This document shows positions 39,419 to 48,291 of a DNA stretch of 64,000 bases, one piece after another. Below the pieces are notes generated by a model that did not search any database, was not told where the DNA came from, and saw only the letters and a list, made by a program, of their open reading frames with translations. The DNA lies in contig CAWAQA010000009.1 in assembly GCA_963784065.1 (NCBI GenBank), positions 248,001 through 312,000 on the forward strand, given 5' to 3'. The stretch is from CAWAQA01 sp963784065. GTDB lineage: Bacteria > Acidobacteriota > Vicinamibacteria > Vicinamibacterales > UBA2999. The position numbers were made by a program, and so were the translations under genes. The first letter of the stretch is position 1. Every line of letters starts with the position of its first letter.

Positions 39419-39679
39419 ATGCTAAAGTCGACACCCCAGGTGCTCTACCTCTCGGCCGACAAGCACCTGTGGGTGGCCGACAACGGCACATCGAAGATCG
39501 TCAAGTACGACAGCGAAGGCCAGTATCTCTATTCCTGGGGCAGCCAGGGCGAGTGGCCGGGGGCGATGTGGAACGTCCACGGCATGAGCGTGGACCAGGA
39601 AGGCAACCTCTACCCATCGCGCCCGGGCGCGAACCCGGCCTTTGTCATCGGCCAGCCGGTTCGCGCCGCGTGGAAGTAG
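39419..39679 (+). pseudogene. NHL-repeat beta-propeller fragment
   Basis: 86 residues with one complete NHL-type repeat (LWVADNGTSKIVKYDSEGQYLYSWG) and the start of another (HGMSVDQEGNLY). Complete NHL proteins, such as those at 45888-48109, have four to six repeats and a signal peptide; both are absent here and there is no ribosome-binding site. It looks like a leftover of a deleted propeller gene. A short functional peptide cannot be excluded. Confidence 0.6.
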
Positions 39680-39739
39680 GGTCGTCCGCCGCTGCGGCCG
39701 ATCAGCCGGACGATCGCGGAATGCTCCCGCGCACCATGC

Positions 39740-40213
39740 TCAGTAGAATCCGATGGCACGGCCGCCGACGGTGACGACGAACCACAGGACGAGCGAGACG
39801 AGCCCCACGAACTTCGGCCAGACGCGGCCGAGCCGCGCTTCGTCGGTGTGCGTGACGCTGCGCCGCAGCGTGAACGTGAAGATCAGCGCGACGACGAGCA
39901 CGCCCATCTTGAAGTAGAACACCGGGTTGTCGTAGTAACGCATGGCGTTGGCCATGAACTGCGGTATCCCGGTGAGCGACATGACCACGAAGCTGCCGAC
40001 GAGCCACGGCGTGGCCTCGCGCGCGATCTTCGCGACGGGATACTTGTTCAGGCCGGCGCCGAGCAGGCGCACGTCAACGACCAGGATCGCGCCGGCGAAA
40101 AAGGCCAGCGCCACGAGGTGAAACGCCTGGGTCACGGGGAAGTACCACAGCGACTCGCGGTAGGCCACGCTGAACGGAAGGTCGTTGGTCCACTGGAAGA
40201 ACTGCAGCAACAT
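39740..40213 (-). CDS. integral membrane protein, DUF6644-like (copy 1)
   Basis: The start at 40213 is chosen over one seven codons upstream because GGAGGACCTG precedes it. It has 157 residues and four predicted helices. Typical of this family are FSVAYRESLWYFPVTQAFHL near the N-terminus, the acidic IVVDVRLLG after helix 1, and a C-terminal helix ending in VGGRAIGFY. No function is known for the family. The downstream gene's product at 40311-40814 is a clear paralogue with the same spacing of RES, DLRL and GR, so the two may form a heteromeric membrane unit. They share a transcript. Confidence 0.75.
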   Translation of the reverse strand: MLLQFFQWTNDLPFSVAYRESLWYFPVTQAFHLVALAFFAGAILVVDVRLLGAGLNKYPVAKIAREATPWLVGSFVVMSLTGIPQFMANAMRYYDNPVFYFKMGVLVVALIFTFTLRRSVTHTDEARLGRVWPKFVGLVSLVLWFVVTVGGRAIGFY

Positions 40214-40310
40214 CAGGTCCTCCTGCTGGACCATGTCAATTGAGTGAGTCGTCCCGACGAGCCGTCGCGCGGGAGCGCGCGGCCGCTACTGCTTTCGAAG
40301 CCATATTTCA

Positions 40311-40814
40311 TTACTGGAACCAGTTGTAGGCGATGAGCCGCCCGGACACGATGATGCCGGCCCACAGCGCCAGCGACGCGACGCCGGCCACCCTGGCGGA
40401 GAACGGCGTCCGGCCATCGCGATCCCACGTGGCGACCGACCGGTACGTCGTCAGGTGAAACGCCATCGCATTCACACCCGCGACGATCAGCATCGCCACC
40501 TTGGCCCAGAAGAATACGTTGTTGTAGAACCGCAGCGGGTCGATGACCAGGAGCATCATGCCGGTGATGGAGCTGAGCGCCATCCCGACCATCTGCAAGG
40601 GAAACAGCCGCGCCTGGATGTAGGAGAACGGGGTGTCCTTGAACGCCAGCCCCACCAGCCGGAGGTCCATCATGATCACGAAGCCGGCGAACATCGCGAT
40701 GGTGACCACGTGCGAGGTCTCAATGCCTGGATAACCCCACGCCGATTCGCGCAGCGAGGTCGTCCACGGCTGATCCTGGAGCCACTGTATCCAGGGCATC
40801 AGATTTTCCACCAT
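40311..40814 (-). CDS. integral membrane protein, DUF6644-like (copy 2)
   Basis: About 167 residues from the ATG at 40814; an alternative ATG five codons on and a longer form from 40922 are possible, and none has a clear ribosome-binding site. Four predicted helices and the motifs LRESAWGYPGIETSHVV, IMMDLRLVG and VSGRLIAYNWFQ match copy 1 downstream. The first gene of a two-gene minus-strand operon with a 97-bp gap. Function unknown; conserved His and Arg near helix ends could bind a haem or quinone, which is speculation. Confidence 0.72.
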   Translation of the reverse strand: MVENLMPWIQWLQDQPWTTSLRESAWGYPGIETSHVVTIAMFAGFVIMMDLRLVGLAFKDTPFSYIQARLFPLQMVGMALSSITGMMLLVIDPLRFYNNVFFWAKVAMLIVAGVNAMAFHLTTYRSVATWDRDGRTPFSARVAGVASLALWAGIIVSGRLIAYNWFQ

Positions 40815-40928
40815 TGGGCGAACACTATACAGGAAGTCGGCAACAGGCTGAACGTCCGGCTGAACGCCTGAGGCCACGGCAATATGTAAGCGGAGACAGG
40901 ACCATATATCAGCTGGGAGCAAAGGAAC

Positions 40929-40950
40929 TGTGGCTTCCGGCCTTCGGCCG
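40929..40950. repeat. degenerate family-A palindrome
   Basis: GTGGCTTCCGGCCTTCGGCC is a diverged version of the GTGGCTTCCGGCTTCAGCC repeat, in the 171-bp gap between the membrane-protein pair and the next minus-strand gene. Confidence 0.6.
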
Positions 40951-40985
40951 GCAGAACCGCCGACCGTCTACGTGCCTACTGCCGC

Positions 40986-41882
40986 CTAGTTCTCCGGGCG
41001 CAGCTGCAGCTCCGGCGATCTGTTCCCCTCGTGACAGGCAAATTCCACCAGCTGGAAGCCCGGCGTCTTGTTCCGCCGCAGAGGAAACGACATCGTCCAC
41101 GGCCGCGTATAGACGCCGGGATCGTCGATGCGTGCCTCGTAGAGGATCGTGTCCGCGTCAACGAGGGCGAAGCGCTCGATGACGTGCGCGGCCGCCGTGT
41201 AGAAATTACCCACGTTGTCGAGCCACTGGCGACCGTTCTGATTGATGGTCTCCACCACGAGGGTATTGCCGTCCCAGCGTCCGCGCGAGTCCCCCATCCA
41301 CGTCTTGATGGCCGGGCCGACGTGGGGACGGCCGTCGATCGGAATGACGCGGTAGGCGTGGTTCTGCTCGTGCAGCGTGAAGATGAACGCCGAGCCCGCG
41401 GGCTGCACGAACTGGTAGTCCATCATCCACATCTGGCGCGGCACGCCGCGCAGGAAGCACTGCGCGTTCGGGTCGAGGAACTCGACGGACGGCGGATCGA
41501 GGGTCTTGTCCGCCCGTTCCTGCTGCTTCGCCGCCGCCCAGGGCTGGTACGGCACCAGGCCGTCGGCAGGGTCCACGACGAGCGTCGGCCCGCCCTGGTA
41601 GGCGTAGTCGGCGGCGTGCGACTCGATGTTGAACGCCTGACGGTTGGCGTTCCAATAGCCCTGGAAGTCCGGCTTCCCGTCCGCCGTGCGCGGCGGCGTG
41701 AACGTCTTGATCTTCTCCCTGGCGCACGCATGGAAGGGCTGCGGATCGGCGGGGCACCCGGCAATCGTCGTCGGCCGCTCCGCCTGCCGCGCGACCGCCG
41801 CGCTCGACGCGAACGCCGCGATCGCCGCGGCGAGCACGATCGTCCGGCTGAAGCCGGACGCCACAGGAGTCAATTTCGTCAT
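40986..41882 (-). CDS. exported protein of an uncharacterised acidobacterial 'GDSRGRW' family (copy 1)
   Basis: The start at 41882 has GGAGTGGTG upstream; the 34 additional codons available further upstream look non-coding. It has 298 residues. The n-region of the signal peptide (VASGFSRT) is encoded by a family-A palindrome (41841-41865), followed by IVLAAAIAAFASSAAVA. The mature part has PPRTADGKPDFQGYWNAN, YRVIPIDGRPH, WMGDSRGRWDGNTLVVETIN, YTRPWTMSFPLRR and an acidic C-terminus. A paralogue lies at 44893-45612, on the other side of a TonB receptor. I know no function for the family; the flanking arrangement suggests a periplasmic partner of the receptor. Confidence 0.75.
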   Translation of the reverse strand: MTKLTPVASGFSRTIVLAAAIAAFASSAAVARQAERPTTIAGCPADPQPFHACAREKIKTFTPPRTADGKPDFQGYWNANRQAFNIESHAADYAYQGGPTLVVDPADGLVPYQPWAAAKQQERADKTLDPPSVEFLDPNAQCFLRGVPRQMWMMDYQFVQPAGSAFIFTLHEQNHAYRVIPIDGRPHVGPAIKTWMGDSRGRWDGNTLVVETINQNGRQWLDNVGNFYTAAAHVIERFALVDADTILYEARIDDPGVYTRPWTMSFPLRRNKTPGFQLVEFACHEGNRSPELQLRPEN

Positions 41883-41984
41883 CACCACTCCTACGTTCAC
41901 AAGCCGCGGAGACCGGCGGAGGATCAGGGCAAGTCGCCTCCGCGCCTCCGCGCCTCCGCGGCTCGTCACGATGAAGGCCGTCAC

Positions 41985-44869
41985 TCAGAACGCGAGCCGG
42001 AAGCCCAGTTGCAGCATCCGCGGCTGGTAGACGACGTTGGGGTTTGCCTCGGGCCGTCCGTAGTTGGCGTTGCTCTCCACCGTGGTGTAGCTGCCGAAGT
42101 TCTCGTGGTTGAGCAGGTTGAACACTTCCAGCATCCCGTCGATTGAGGCGCGGCCGCCGAGCCGGAAGCGCCGCTGCAGCCGCACGTCGATGCGCTGGAG
42201 CGGATCGCCGACGAATCCGTTCCGCGGCACGATGGTGCCATCGGGCCGCAGGCGGCCGCCGGTCCTGCCGGTCAGGCGCAGGTCGCCGCCGTAGGTCGTC
42301 ACGTACCGCATCCCCGACCCGAAGAAGTAGAGCCCGCTCACCTGAAAGCCGCGACCGACGTCCCAGATGCCGTTGAACACGGCGCGGTGGCGCTGATCGG
42401 TGGTGGCCAGGCCGTACTCGCCGCCGAGGTCCTCCGGGACCGCAAACGTGACCTGCTGCAGCCCGCTGAGCGGCAGCGGATCGTTGTCGTACAGCCACGA
42501 CAACGTATAGGTGCCCGATGCCTGCCAGCGATCCCGCATCCGCTTCGTGAAGCCGGTCACCACCCCGTGGTAGTTCGATCGCCGTTCCATGATCTCCATC
42601 TGGACGACGCCCCAGTTCGGGTCGGCGCGGCGGGCGATATTCGTGAACGGATAGTTGATCCCCGTGGCGGCGTCGTAGGTCAGGTTGAAGTTCATGACCG
42701 GGTTGTGCCCCTGGCCGAACCGCTCGTGCCTGCCGCCCGTGTAAGGCGTAGTCCACCTCGAGGGCCATCACCTCGCCGAACTGGCGCTGCATCCCGAACG
42801 AGGTTTGATAGCTGTACGGCACGTGCGCAAACTCCGGCGGCGGCGCGATCGTGTTGGCGCTCGGCCGCAGGCAGGTTGGTCCCGGCGCGTTCTGGCAGAG
42901 GCGCCGCTGCGCTTCCTCGTAGCTCGGCATCGGCCCGTTGAACGGGTTGGCCGCGAAGTCGGGCCGGCCGTCGTTCAACAGCTCGACATTCACGATGTTG
43001 GCATACGACAGCGTGAACGACGAGATGTTGTTCAGCACCTCGCCGTAGTAGTAACCGAAGCCGCCGCGAAGCACGGTCTGGGGGTTCAGCGTATACGCGA
43101 AGCCGAGGCGCGGACCGATGTTGTTCGTGTCGTCGGGCCGGTCCGCCTCCAGCCACGGCTCGATGGCCATGGCGTTGGCCCACACGCCGAGCGCGACGTC
43201 GTAGCGGAGGCCGAGGTTGAGCGTCAGGCGGTCGGTGACCCGCCAGTCGTCCTGCACCCATGCGGCGCCGACCTTCCGCTTCTGGTTGTACTTGAAGCTG
43301 CCGATCCCGATCTGGTACGAGCCGGACGATCGGCGACAGCGCCGCCAGGTTCCACGTGTCCGGATCGTCCCACACCGGGAACAGCGCCTCGATATTGGCA
43401 GGCACGGGACCGCCCTGCGCGTCGATGATGCCCATGCAGTTGCGGCAGTTGAGCAGCGCGTGGTCGTAGAACAGGAACTCGCCGCCCATCCTGAGCGCGT
43501 GACTGCCGCCCTTGCTGAAGGCGTAGCTGAAGTCGTCGCGCACGGAATAGATGTCGTGGCCCAGGCGCTGCGGCTGGTTCGCGTTCCCGGAGATCGCGAA
43601 CCCGCGGAACGTGATGCGCGGGGATCCGGTGGTGATCCCCTGCGCCCGCGCCGGGTGGTTCTCCCAGTGCGTGTAGTTGGTGTTCGTGTAGTAGAGGCTG
43701 TGCCACCCGACGCGCGCCTCGTTCACCGCGCGATTGCCGAGCACCTGCGTCATCGAGGAGAACACCTCCGTCATTCGCGTCTTGTTCAGGGCCGTGGAGG
43801 CGGGGTGGTTCGTCGCGCCGCCGGCCATGTCGTAGGGCTGGTCGTCCTTGAACAGGTTCGAGCGCACCATCCAGCGCGTGTTCGGCGCCACCTGGTAGTC
43901 GAGCCTGACGCCGGCCAGGTCGCCTCGCCGGGTACCGGAGAGGTCGAAGTTGAACCCCGGGTACGGCGTGTTGAAGGCGTCGGTGCGCGGCTCGCGCTCG
44001 TATTCGTAGTTGGCGAAGAAGTGCAGCCGATCCCGCAGGAGCGGCCCGCCGAACGTGGCGCTGATCTGCTGGTTGGAGTACGGCAGGACCTCGTCCTGGA
44101 TGAAGTCGGCGGCGTTGAACGCGTCGTTCCGGAAGTAGCCGGAGAAGGTGCCCGACGGCGTGTTGGTGCCCGACTTGGTGACGGCGTTCACCTGCACGCC
44201 GCTCGAACGTCCCTGCGTCGCGTCGAACCGGCTGGCGACGAACTGGAATTCCGCGATCGCGTCACGGCTGACGCGCGGCTGGCTGGTCGTCGGCACGAGG
44301 TTGCTCGTGACCTGCTGGCCATCGATGTTCACCTGGAAGTCGCGCCGGCTCGTTCCCGCGACCGGTCCGGTGTCGGCCGACTCGTTGGCGCGGGACCCGG
44401 GCGCGAGCGTGGCGAGGTCCATCCAGTTGCGGCCGTTCACCGGCAGCTCCTGCATCTGCCGCGGGTCGATATTGCCGCCCAGCTTCGACTGCGTGACCTC
44501 GATGAGCGGCGCCTCGCTGGTGACGGTGACCGTTTCCTGCACCGATGACGGCGAGAGCTGGAAGTTGATCGACGCCGCCTGACCGACCAGCAGCTGCACC
44601 TTGCGGACGCCGGTCCCGAAACCCTGCAGCTCCACCGTCACCGTCAGCGCGCCGACACGGACCGGCAGCCGGTAGGCGCCGCGCTCGTCGGCGACGCCTT
44701 GAAAGGTATTCCCCGTCGCATCGTGGACGACCGTGACCACAGCCCCGGGCAGGACGGCACCGGTGCTGTCGGTGACCGCGCCCGCAATCGTCGCTTCCTG
44801 AGCAAACCCGACAACCGGCAGGAGCACGCACGCCAACGCCACCATCACCCGTCTGGCTACCGACGTCAT
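41985..44869 (-). CDS. Oar-like TonB-dependent outer-membrane receptor (copy 2), two or three frameshifts
   Basis: The start at 44869 follows GAGGTGAGGA. A signal peptide (ending VVGFAQ), a carboxypeptidase-regulatory-like domain (TIAGAVTDSTGAVLPGAVV), a plug (VTVTSEAPLIEVTQSKLGG, LPVNGRNWMDLATLAPG) and a long barrel ending MLQLGFRLAF are present. The frame is continuous from 44869 to about 43330, changes there and near 43260 (joining at QDDWRVTDRLTLNLGLRYD), and again near 42735, where VDYALHGRQARAV gives way to NFNLTYDAATG. The corrected length is about 960 residues. The two GDSRGRW-type exported proteins flank it on the same strand, forming a probable operon. Confidence 0.87.
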
Positions 44870-44892
44870 TCCTCACCTCCGTGTCAGACGAC

Positions 44893-45612
44893 TCACTTCA
44901 CGGCGCCGCCCTCGGACTCGAGCGCGCTGCACTCGTACTCGAACAGCTGAAAATTCGCCTCCTTGTGACGGTAGAGGATCATGCTCATCGTCCAGGGACG
45001 GCTGAACACTTTCGGATCCTCGACGGTGACCTCGTAATTCAAGTGGTCGGGATCGATGAACGAGTAGCGCTCCACCAGGTGCAGCGCGTCGCTGTGGTGA
45101 TTCCCCGCGCGGTCGAACCACGTCTGGTCGTTGAAATGCGTGACGTCGACGACGAGCGTGTCGCCCTCCCAGCGTCCGCGCGAGTCGCCCATCCAGAACT
45201 CGAGGGGACCGCGGGGATGGCTCGAATCGATATAGATCTCGCGCACCGCGTGCACATACTCGTAGAGCACGCCGACCTTCGCGGGCGTCTGGAAGATCTG
45301 GAACGGGAACGGCAGATACATGATCCGCGGCACGCCCGGCAGAAAACACTTGAGCAGCGGATCGGCGGTGGCGCGGTTGGCGGCGTTCTGCTGCCTGCGG
45401 GCGAGCGCGTCCGGCAGGTACGGCAGCTCGTTGCCGTGGACCACGCCCCGGCCGGCGGGAACCTCCCTGGCCGCAGGGTGATCCTGGATGTCGAAGTGCG
45501 CCGTGTTCACCGCCTGCCAGAACCCCGAGAGGTCGGGCTTCCCCTCCGGCGTCCGCGGAATCTGCGCCGCGGCCGGCACCGCCGCGAGCCACATGACGAC
45601 AACGATGGCCAT
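44893..45612 (-). CDS. exported protein of an uncharacterised acidobacterial 'GDSRGRW' family (copy 2)
   Basis: The start at 45612 gives a compact signal peptide (MAIVVVMWLAAVPAAAQ) directly before the conserved PRTPEGKPDLSGFWQA; the longer open frame upstream, to 45954, is Arg/Ser-rich and probably non-coding. It has 239 residues, with LLKCFLPGVPRIMYLPFPF, WMGDSRGRWEGDTLVVDVTHF, WFDRAGNHHSDALHLVERY and SRPWTMSMILYRHK. It is about 60 residues shorter than copy 1 at the N-terminus. It precedes the TonB receptor by 23 bp, so they share a transcript. Function unknown. Confidence 0.78.
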   Translation of the reverse strand: MAIVVVMWLAAVPAAAQIPRTPEGKPDLSGFWQAVNTAHFDIQDHPAAREVPAGRGVVHGNELPYLPDALARRQQNAANRATADPLLKCFLPGVPRIMYLPFPFQIFQTPAKVGVLYEYVHAVREIYIDSSHPRGPLEFWMGDSRGRWEGDTLVVDVTHFNDQTWFDRAGNHHSDALHLVERYSFIDPDHLNYEVTVEDPKVFSRPWTMSMILYRHKEANFQLFEYECSALESEGGAVK

Positions 45613-45788
45613 CCTCGCCGCGCAGGGCGCGAGACTGAGCCGGGTTCGGCAGGCCGATGTGTCGCAACTCGCCCTCCCCCGCTGAAGCCGACAGCCCGGC
45701 CGCGCTGACGTCCCCTCGTGTCGGCGCCCTATTGTCGACGACGACGGCCCCGCGGATTCACAAAATTGTCGCGATTTGTTGCGACCGT

Positions 45789-45818
45789 TTGCGGTCGGGC
45801 GGCGCTGGGGTGTATACA
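45789..45818 (+). promoter_or_regulatory. candidate sigma-70 promoter for the NHL-protein operon
   Basis: TTGCGG (45789-45794) and TATACA (45813-45818) are separated by 18 bp and lie about 70 bp upstream of the NHL gene start. The match is moderate. A family-A palindrome (45832-45856) would fall in the 5' untranslated leader. Confidence 0.4.
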
Positions 45819-45887
45819 TCCATCCGGGATTGTCCGGCTGAAGCCGGGCGCCACAGTCTCTTTCTCTCCAGCTTGCGGAGGCCTGAC

Positions 45888-46919
45888 ATGAAAGGTTGGC
45901 TGCTCCTCGCGGCGTTCTTGGTGGCCGCGCCCGGCTTTGCGCAGACGAAGGCAAAGGCGGAAAACGTCCCGGAAATCCCGTTCGAATCGGTCCCCAACTT
46001 CCTGACGATGCCGCCTGACGTGTATCTCGGCGAGAGCATGGGCGTCGCCAGGAACTCGAAGGGACATATCTTCGTGTACCACCGCCGCGACGACACGCGC
46101 CTGTTCGAGTTCGACCCGAACGGCAAGTTCGTCAAGGAATGGGGCGACGGTATCTACGGATTCGAGTTCGCGCACAAGGTGCGCGTCGATTCAGAGGACA
46201 ACGTCTGGGTCGTGGACGAGGGGACGAACATGGTCATCAAGTTCAACCCCGAAGGGCGCGTCCTGATGGTCCTGGGCCGCCGGCCCGAGGCCGTCGAAGG
46301 CGCCGTCGAGACGCCGCAGGGCGACCCTCCGCCTGCCGAGCGCTACCTGTTCGCCCGACCCACCGACGTCGGGTGGGATCCGCAGGGCAACATCTTCGTG
46401 CCCGATGGCTACATCAACCACCGTGTCGTCAAGTACGACAAGAACGGCCGCTTCATCCGCCAGGTGGGCAGCCACCTGCGCGGGAGCGAACCCTACCAGT
46501 TCAACACCCCGCATTCGCTCGCCGTCGACGGCCAGGGCAACGTCTACGTGGCCGACCGCGGCAACGCGCGCATCCAGGTGTTCGACAACAACCTCACGCT
46601 CCGCGCCATCTACGACAACGTGGGGAATCCGTGGGAGGTGTGCATCTCACCCGGGCCGCACCAGTACCTGTTCTCGTCCAACTCGAACCCGGACGCGAAT
46701 CCCGCGGCGTCGTGGGCGATCACCGGCGAGATTTACAAGATGGAGCTCGACGGACGGATTGTGGGCAAGTTCGGCACGGCCGGAAAGGCCATCGGCCAGT
46801 TCCAGACCGTGCATGGCATCGACTGCCGCAACCCGGACGAGCTCATCGTCTCCGAGATCGCCGCGTGGCGCGTGCAGAAGATCCGCCTGCGCCAGCAGAC
46901 CACGACTTCAAGCCGGTAA
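45888..46919 (+). CDS. exported NHL-repeat six-bladed beta-propeller protein (copy 1)
   Basis: The start at 45888 follows CGGAGGCCTGAC. It has 343 residues: a signal peptide (ending PGFAQ), then NHL repeats with the signatures SKGHIFVYHRRDDTRLFEFD, EDNVWVVDEGTNMVIKFN, QGNIFVPDGYINHRVVKYD and QGNVYVADRGNARIQVFD, and a C-terminal closing segment (GEIYKMELDGRIVGKFG, then DELIVSEIAAWRVQKI). The family is annotated in databases as peptidyl-alpha-hydroxyglycine lyase-like, but catalytic residues cannot be assigned here. The next gene, 11 bp on, is a paralogue on the same transcript. The frame is intact. Confidence 0.88.
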   Translation: MKGWLLLAAFLVAAPGFAQTKAKAENVPEIPFESVPNFLTMPPDVYLGESMGVARNSKGHIFVYHRRDDTRLFEFDPNGKFVKEWGDGIYGFEFAHKVRVDSEDNVWVVDEGTNMVIKFNPEGRVLMVLGRRPEAVEGAVETPQGDPPPAERYLFARPTDVGWDPQGNIFVPDGYINHRVVKYDKNGRFIRQVGSHLRGSEPYQFNTPHSLAVDGQGNVYVADRGNARIQVFDNNLTLRAIYDNVGNPWEVCISPGPHQYLFSSNSNPDANPAASWAITGEIYKMELDGRIVGKFGTAGKAIGQFQTVHGIDCRNPDELIVSEIAAWRVQKIRLRQQTTTSSR

Positions 46920-46930
46920 CGGAGGATCCC

Positions 46931-48109
46931 ATGAGACGACGCTTCTTGCCGGCCGCGCTCATTGCTGCGGCATCGCTCGCGCTCGGCGGCCCGCTGTCGG
47001 CGCAGCTGAATTTTCCCGACATTCCCTACGACGCGGTCGAGGTGCTGAAATTTCCGCCGAACATCCACCTTGGCGAAGCGGCCGGCGTGGCCACCAATTC
47101 GAAAGGGGACATCTTCGTCTACACCCGGACCGGGAATCCGGTGATTACGACCGCCGGTGCGCGCAACGTCTCGCACGGCGGCTCGCGGCTGTTCCAGTTC
47201 GATCGAACCGGGAAGTTCATCCGTGAGATCGGCCAGGGCGTATACGGGTTCCTGCAGGCGCAGCAGGTTCGCGTCGACCCGCAGGACAACGTCTGGGTTG
47301 TCGACCAGATGTCCACGCAGGTGATCAAGTTCGACCCCAACGGTCGAATCCAGATGGTCCTGAGCCGCAAGCCGGAAGCGATGCGGGTGCCCAACCTGCC
47401 GCTCAACGCTCCGCCCGACACGTATGCGCTCGTCGATCGCCGGCCGGCGCCGCCGGCGCCGCCCGCCGAGGGGCGTGGCGCGGGTCCCGCGGGCGAAGGG
47501 CGCGGCGCCGGGCCAGGAGGCCGCGGCGGTGCGCTCCCGGGCGCGGGCGTCGCGGGCGAGACCTTCAACCGTCCGACCGATGTCGCCTGGGATTCGATGG
47601 GCAACATCTACGTCGCCGACGGCTACGGCAATTCGCGCGTCGCGAAATATGACCGCAACGGCAAATGGATCAAGAACTGGGGCTCGACCGGGACCGGTGA
47701 AGGCCAGTTCAGGGTCGTGCACGGGATTCAGATCGACGCCGCGAACAACGTGTACGTCGCCGACCGCGACAACAAGCGGATCCAGGTGTTCGACACAGAG
47801 GGGACGTTCAAGACGCAGTTCAGGAACGTCGGGTCGCCGTGGGCGATCTGCATCACGCCGGGCGCCCGCCAGTCCCTGTTCGTGTCCAACTCGAATCCGC
47901 CGAACAACCTCGATTACGACGGCGAGATCATCAAGATGGATCTCGACGGCAAAATCGTCGGCAAGTTCGGCCGCGCCGGCAAGCTCCTGAAAGAGTTCGG
48001 CACCGTCAACGCGATCGACTGCCGCACCGAGAACGAGCTCCTGGTCGGTGAGCTCGGGAACTGGCGCGTGCAGAAGCTGAGCCTGCGCCAGCCGGCGGGC
48101 ACGAAATAG
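46931..48109 (+). CDS. exported NHL-repeat beta-propeller protein (copy 2) with an Arg/Gly/Ala-rich insert
   Basis: The ATG follows GGAGGATCCC. It has 392 residues: a signal peptide (ending GGPLSAQ), then repeats SKGDIFVYTRTGN, QDNVWVVDQMSTQVIKFD, MGNIYVADGYGNSRVAKYD and ANNVYVADRDNKRIQVFD, and the closing segment GEIIKMDLDGKIVGKFG. Compared with copy 1 it has about 35 extra residues around 175-210, with three repeats of the type EGRGAGP in a Pro/Gly/Arg-rich loop. This insert sits between two blades, where copy 1 has a short acidic loop. Tandem duplication of the upstream gene is likely. The frame is intact. Confidence 0.88.
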   Translation: MRRRFLPAALIAAASLALGGPLSAQLNFPDIPYDAVEVLKFPPNIHLGEAAGVATNSKGDIFVYTRTGNPVITTAGARNVSHGGSRLFQFDRTGKFIREIGQGVYGFLQAQQVRVDPQDNVWVVDQMSTQVIKFDPNGRIQMVLSRKPEAMRVPNLPLNAPPDTYALVDRRPAPPAPPAEGRGAGPAGEGRGAGPGGRGGALPGAGVAGETFNRPTDVAWDSMGNIYVADGYGNSRVAKYDRNGKWIKNWGSTGTGEGQFRVVHGIQIDAANNVYVADRDNKRIQVFDTEGTFKTQFRNVGSPWAICITPGARQSLFVSNSNPPNNLDYDGEIIKMDLDGKIVGKFGRAGKLLKEFGTVNAIDCRTENELLVGELGNWRVQKLSLRQPAGTK

Positions 48110-48136
48110 AGGGCAGACGACAACACCGCAGTCGTG

Positions 48137-48283
48137 AGGGCCGGCTTCAGCCGGCCCTCATGCTTTGTGCCCTGCCTGGCGCTGAAAATCTTCAGGAGGA
48201 AATGACGCGGGCCGGCTGAAGCCGGACGTCGTAGCTGCAGCGTGTAAGTTCGGTCTTCGTAGGGGCCGGCTTCAGCCGGCCCG
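48137..48283. repeat. three family-B palindromes in a convergent intergenic gap
   Basis: GGGCCGGCTTCAGCCGGCCC occurs at 48138-48157 and 48263-48282, with a diverged inverted copy at 48208-48227. The gap separates the NHL operon from the convergent cytochrome gene, so the palindromes lie at the 3' ends of both transcripts. Confidence 0.8.
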
Positions 48284-48291
48284 CGGAGGCC

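Noticed and set aside
45657..45887. N-terminal extension of the first NHL protein in the same frame
   Set aside because: The ATG at 45888 has a proper ribosome-binding site and begins a signal peptide; the upstream frame crosses a probable promoter and a palindromic repeat.
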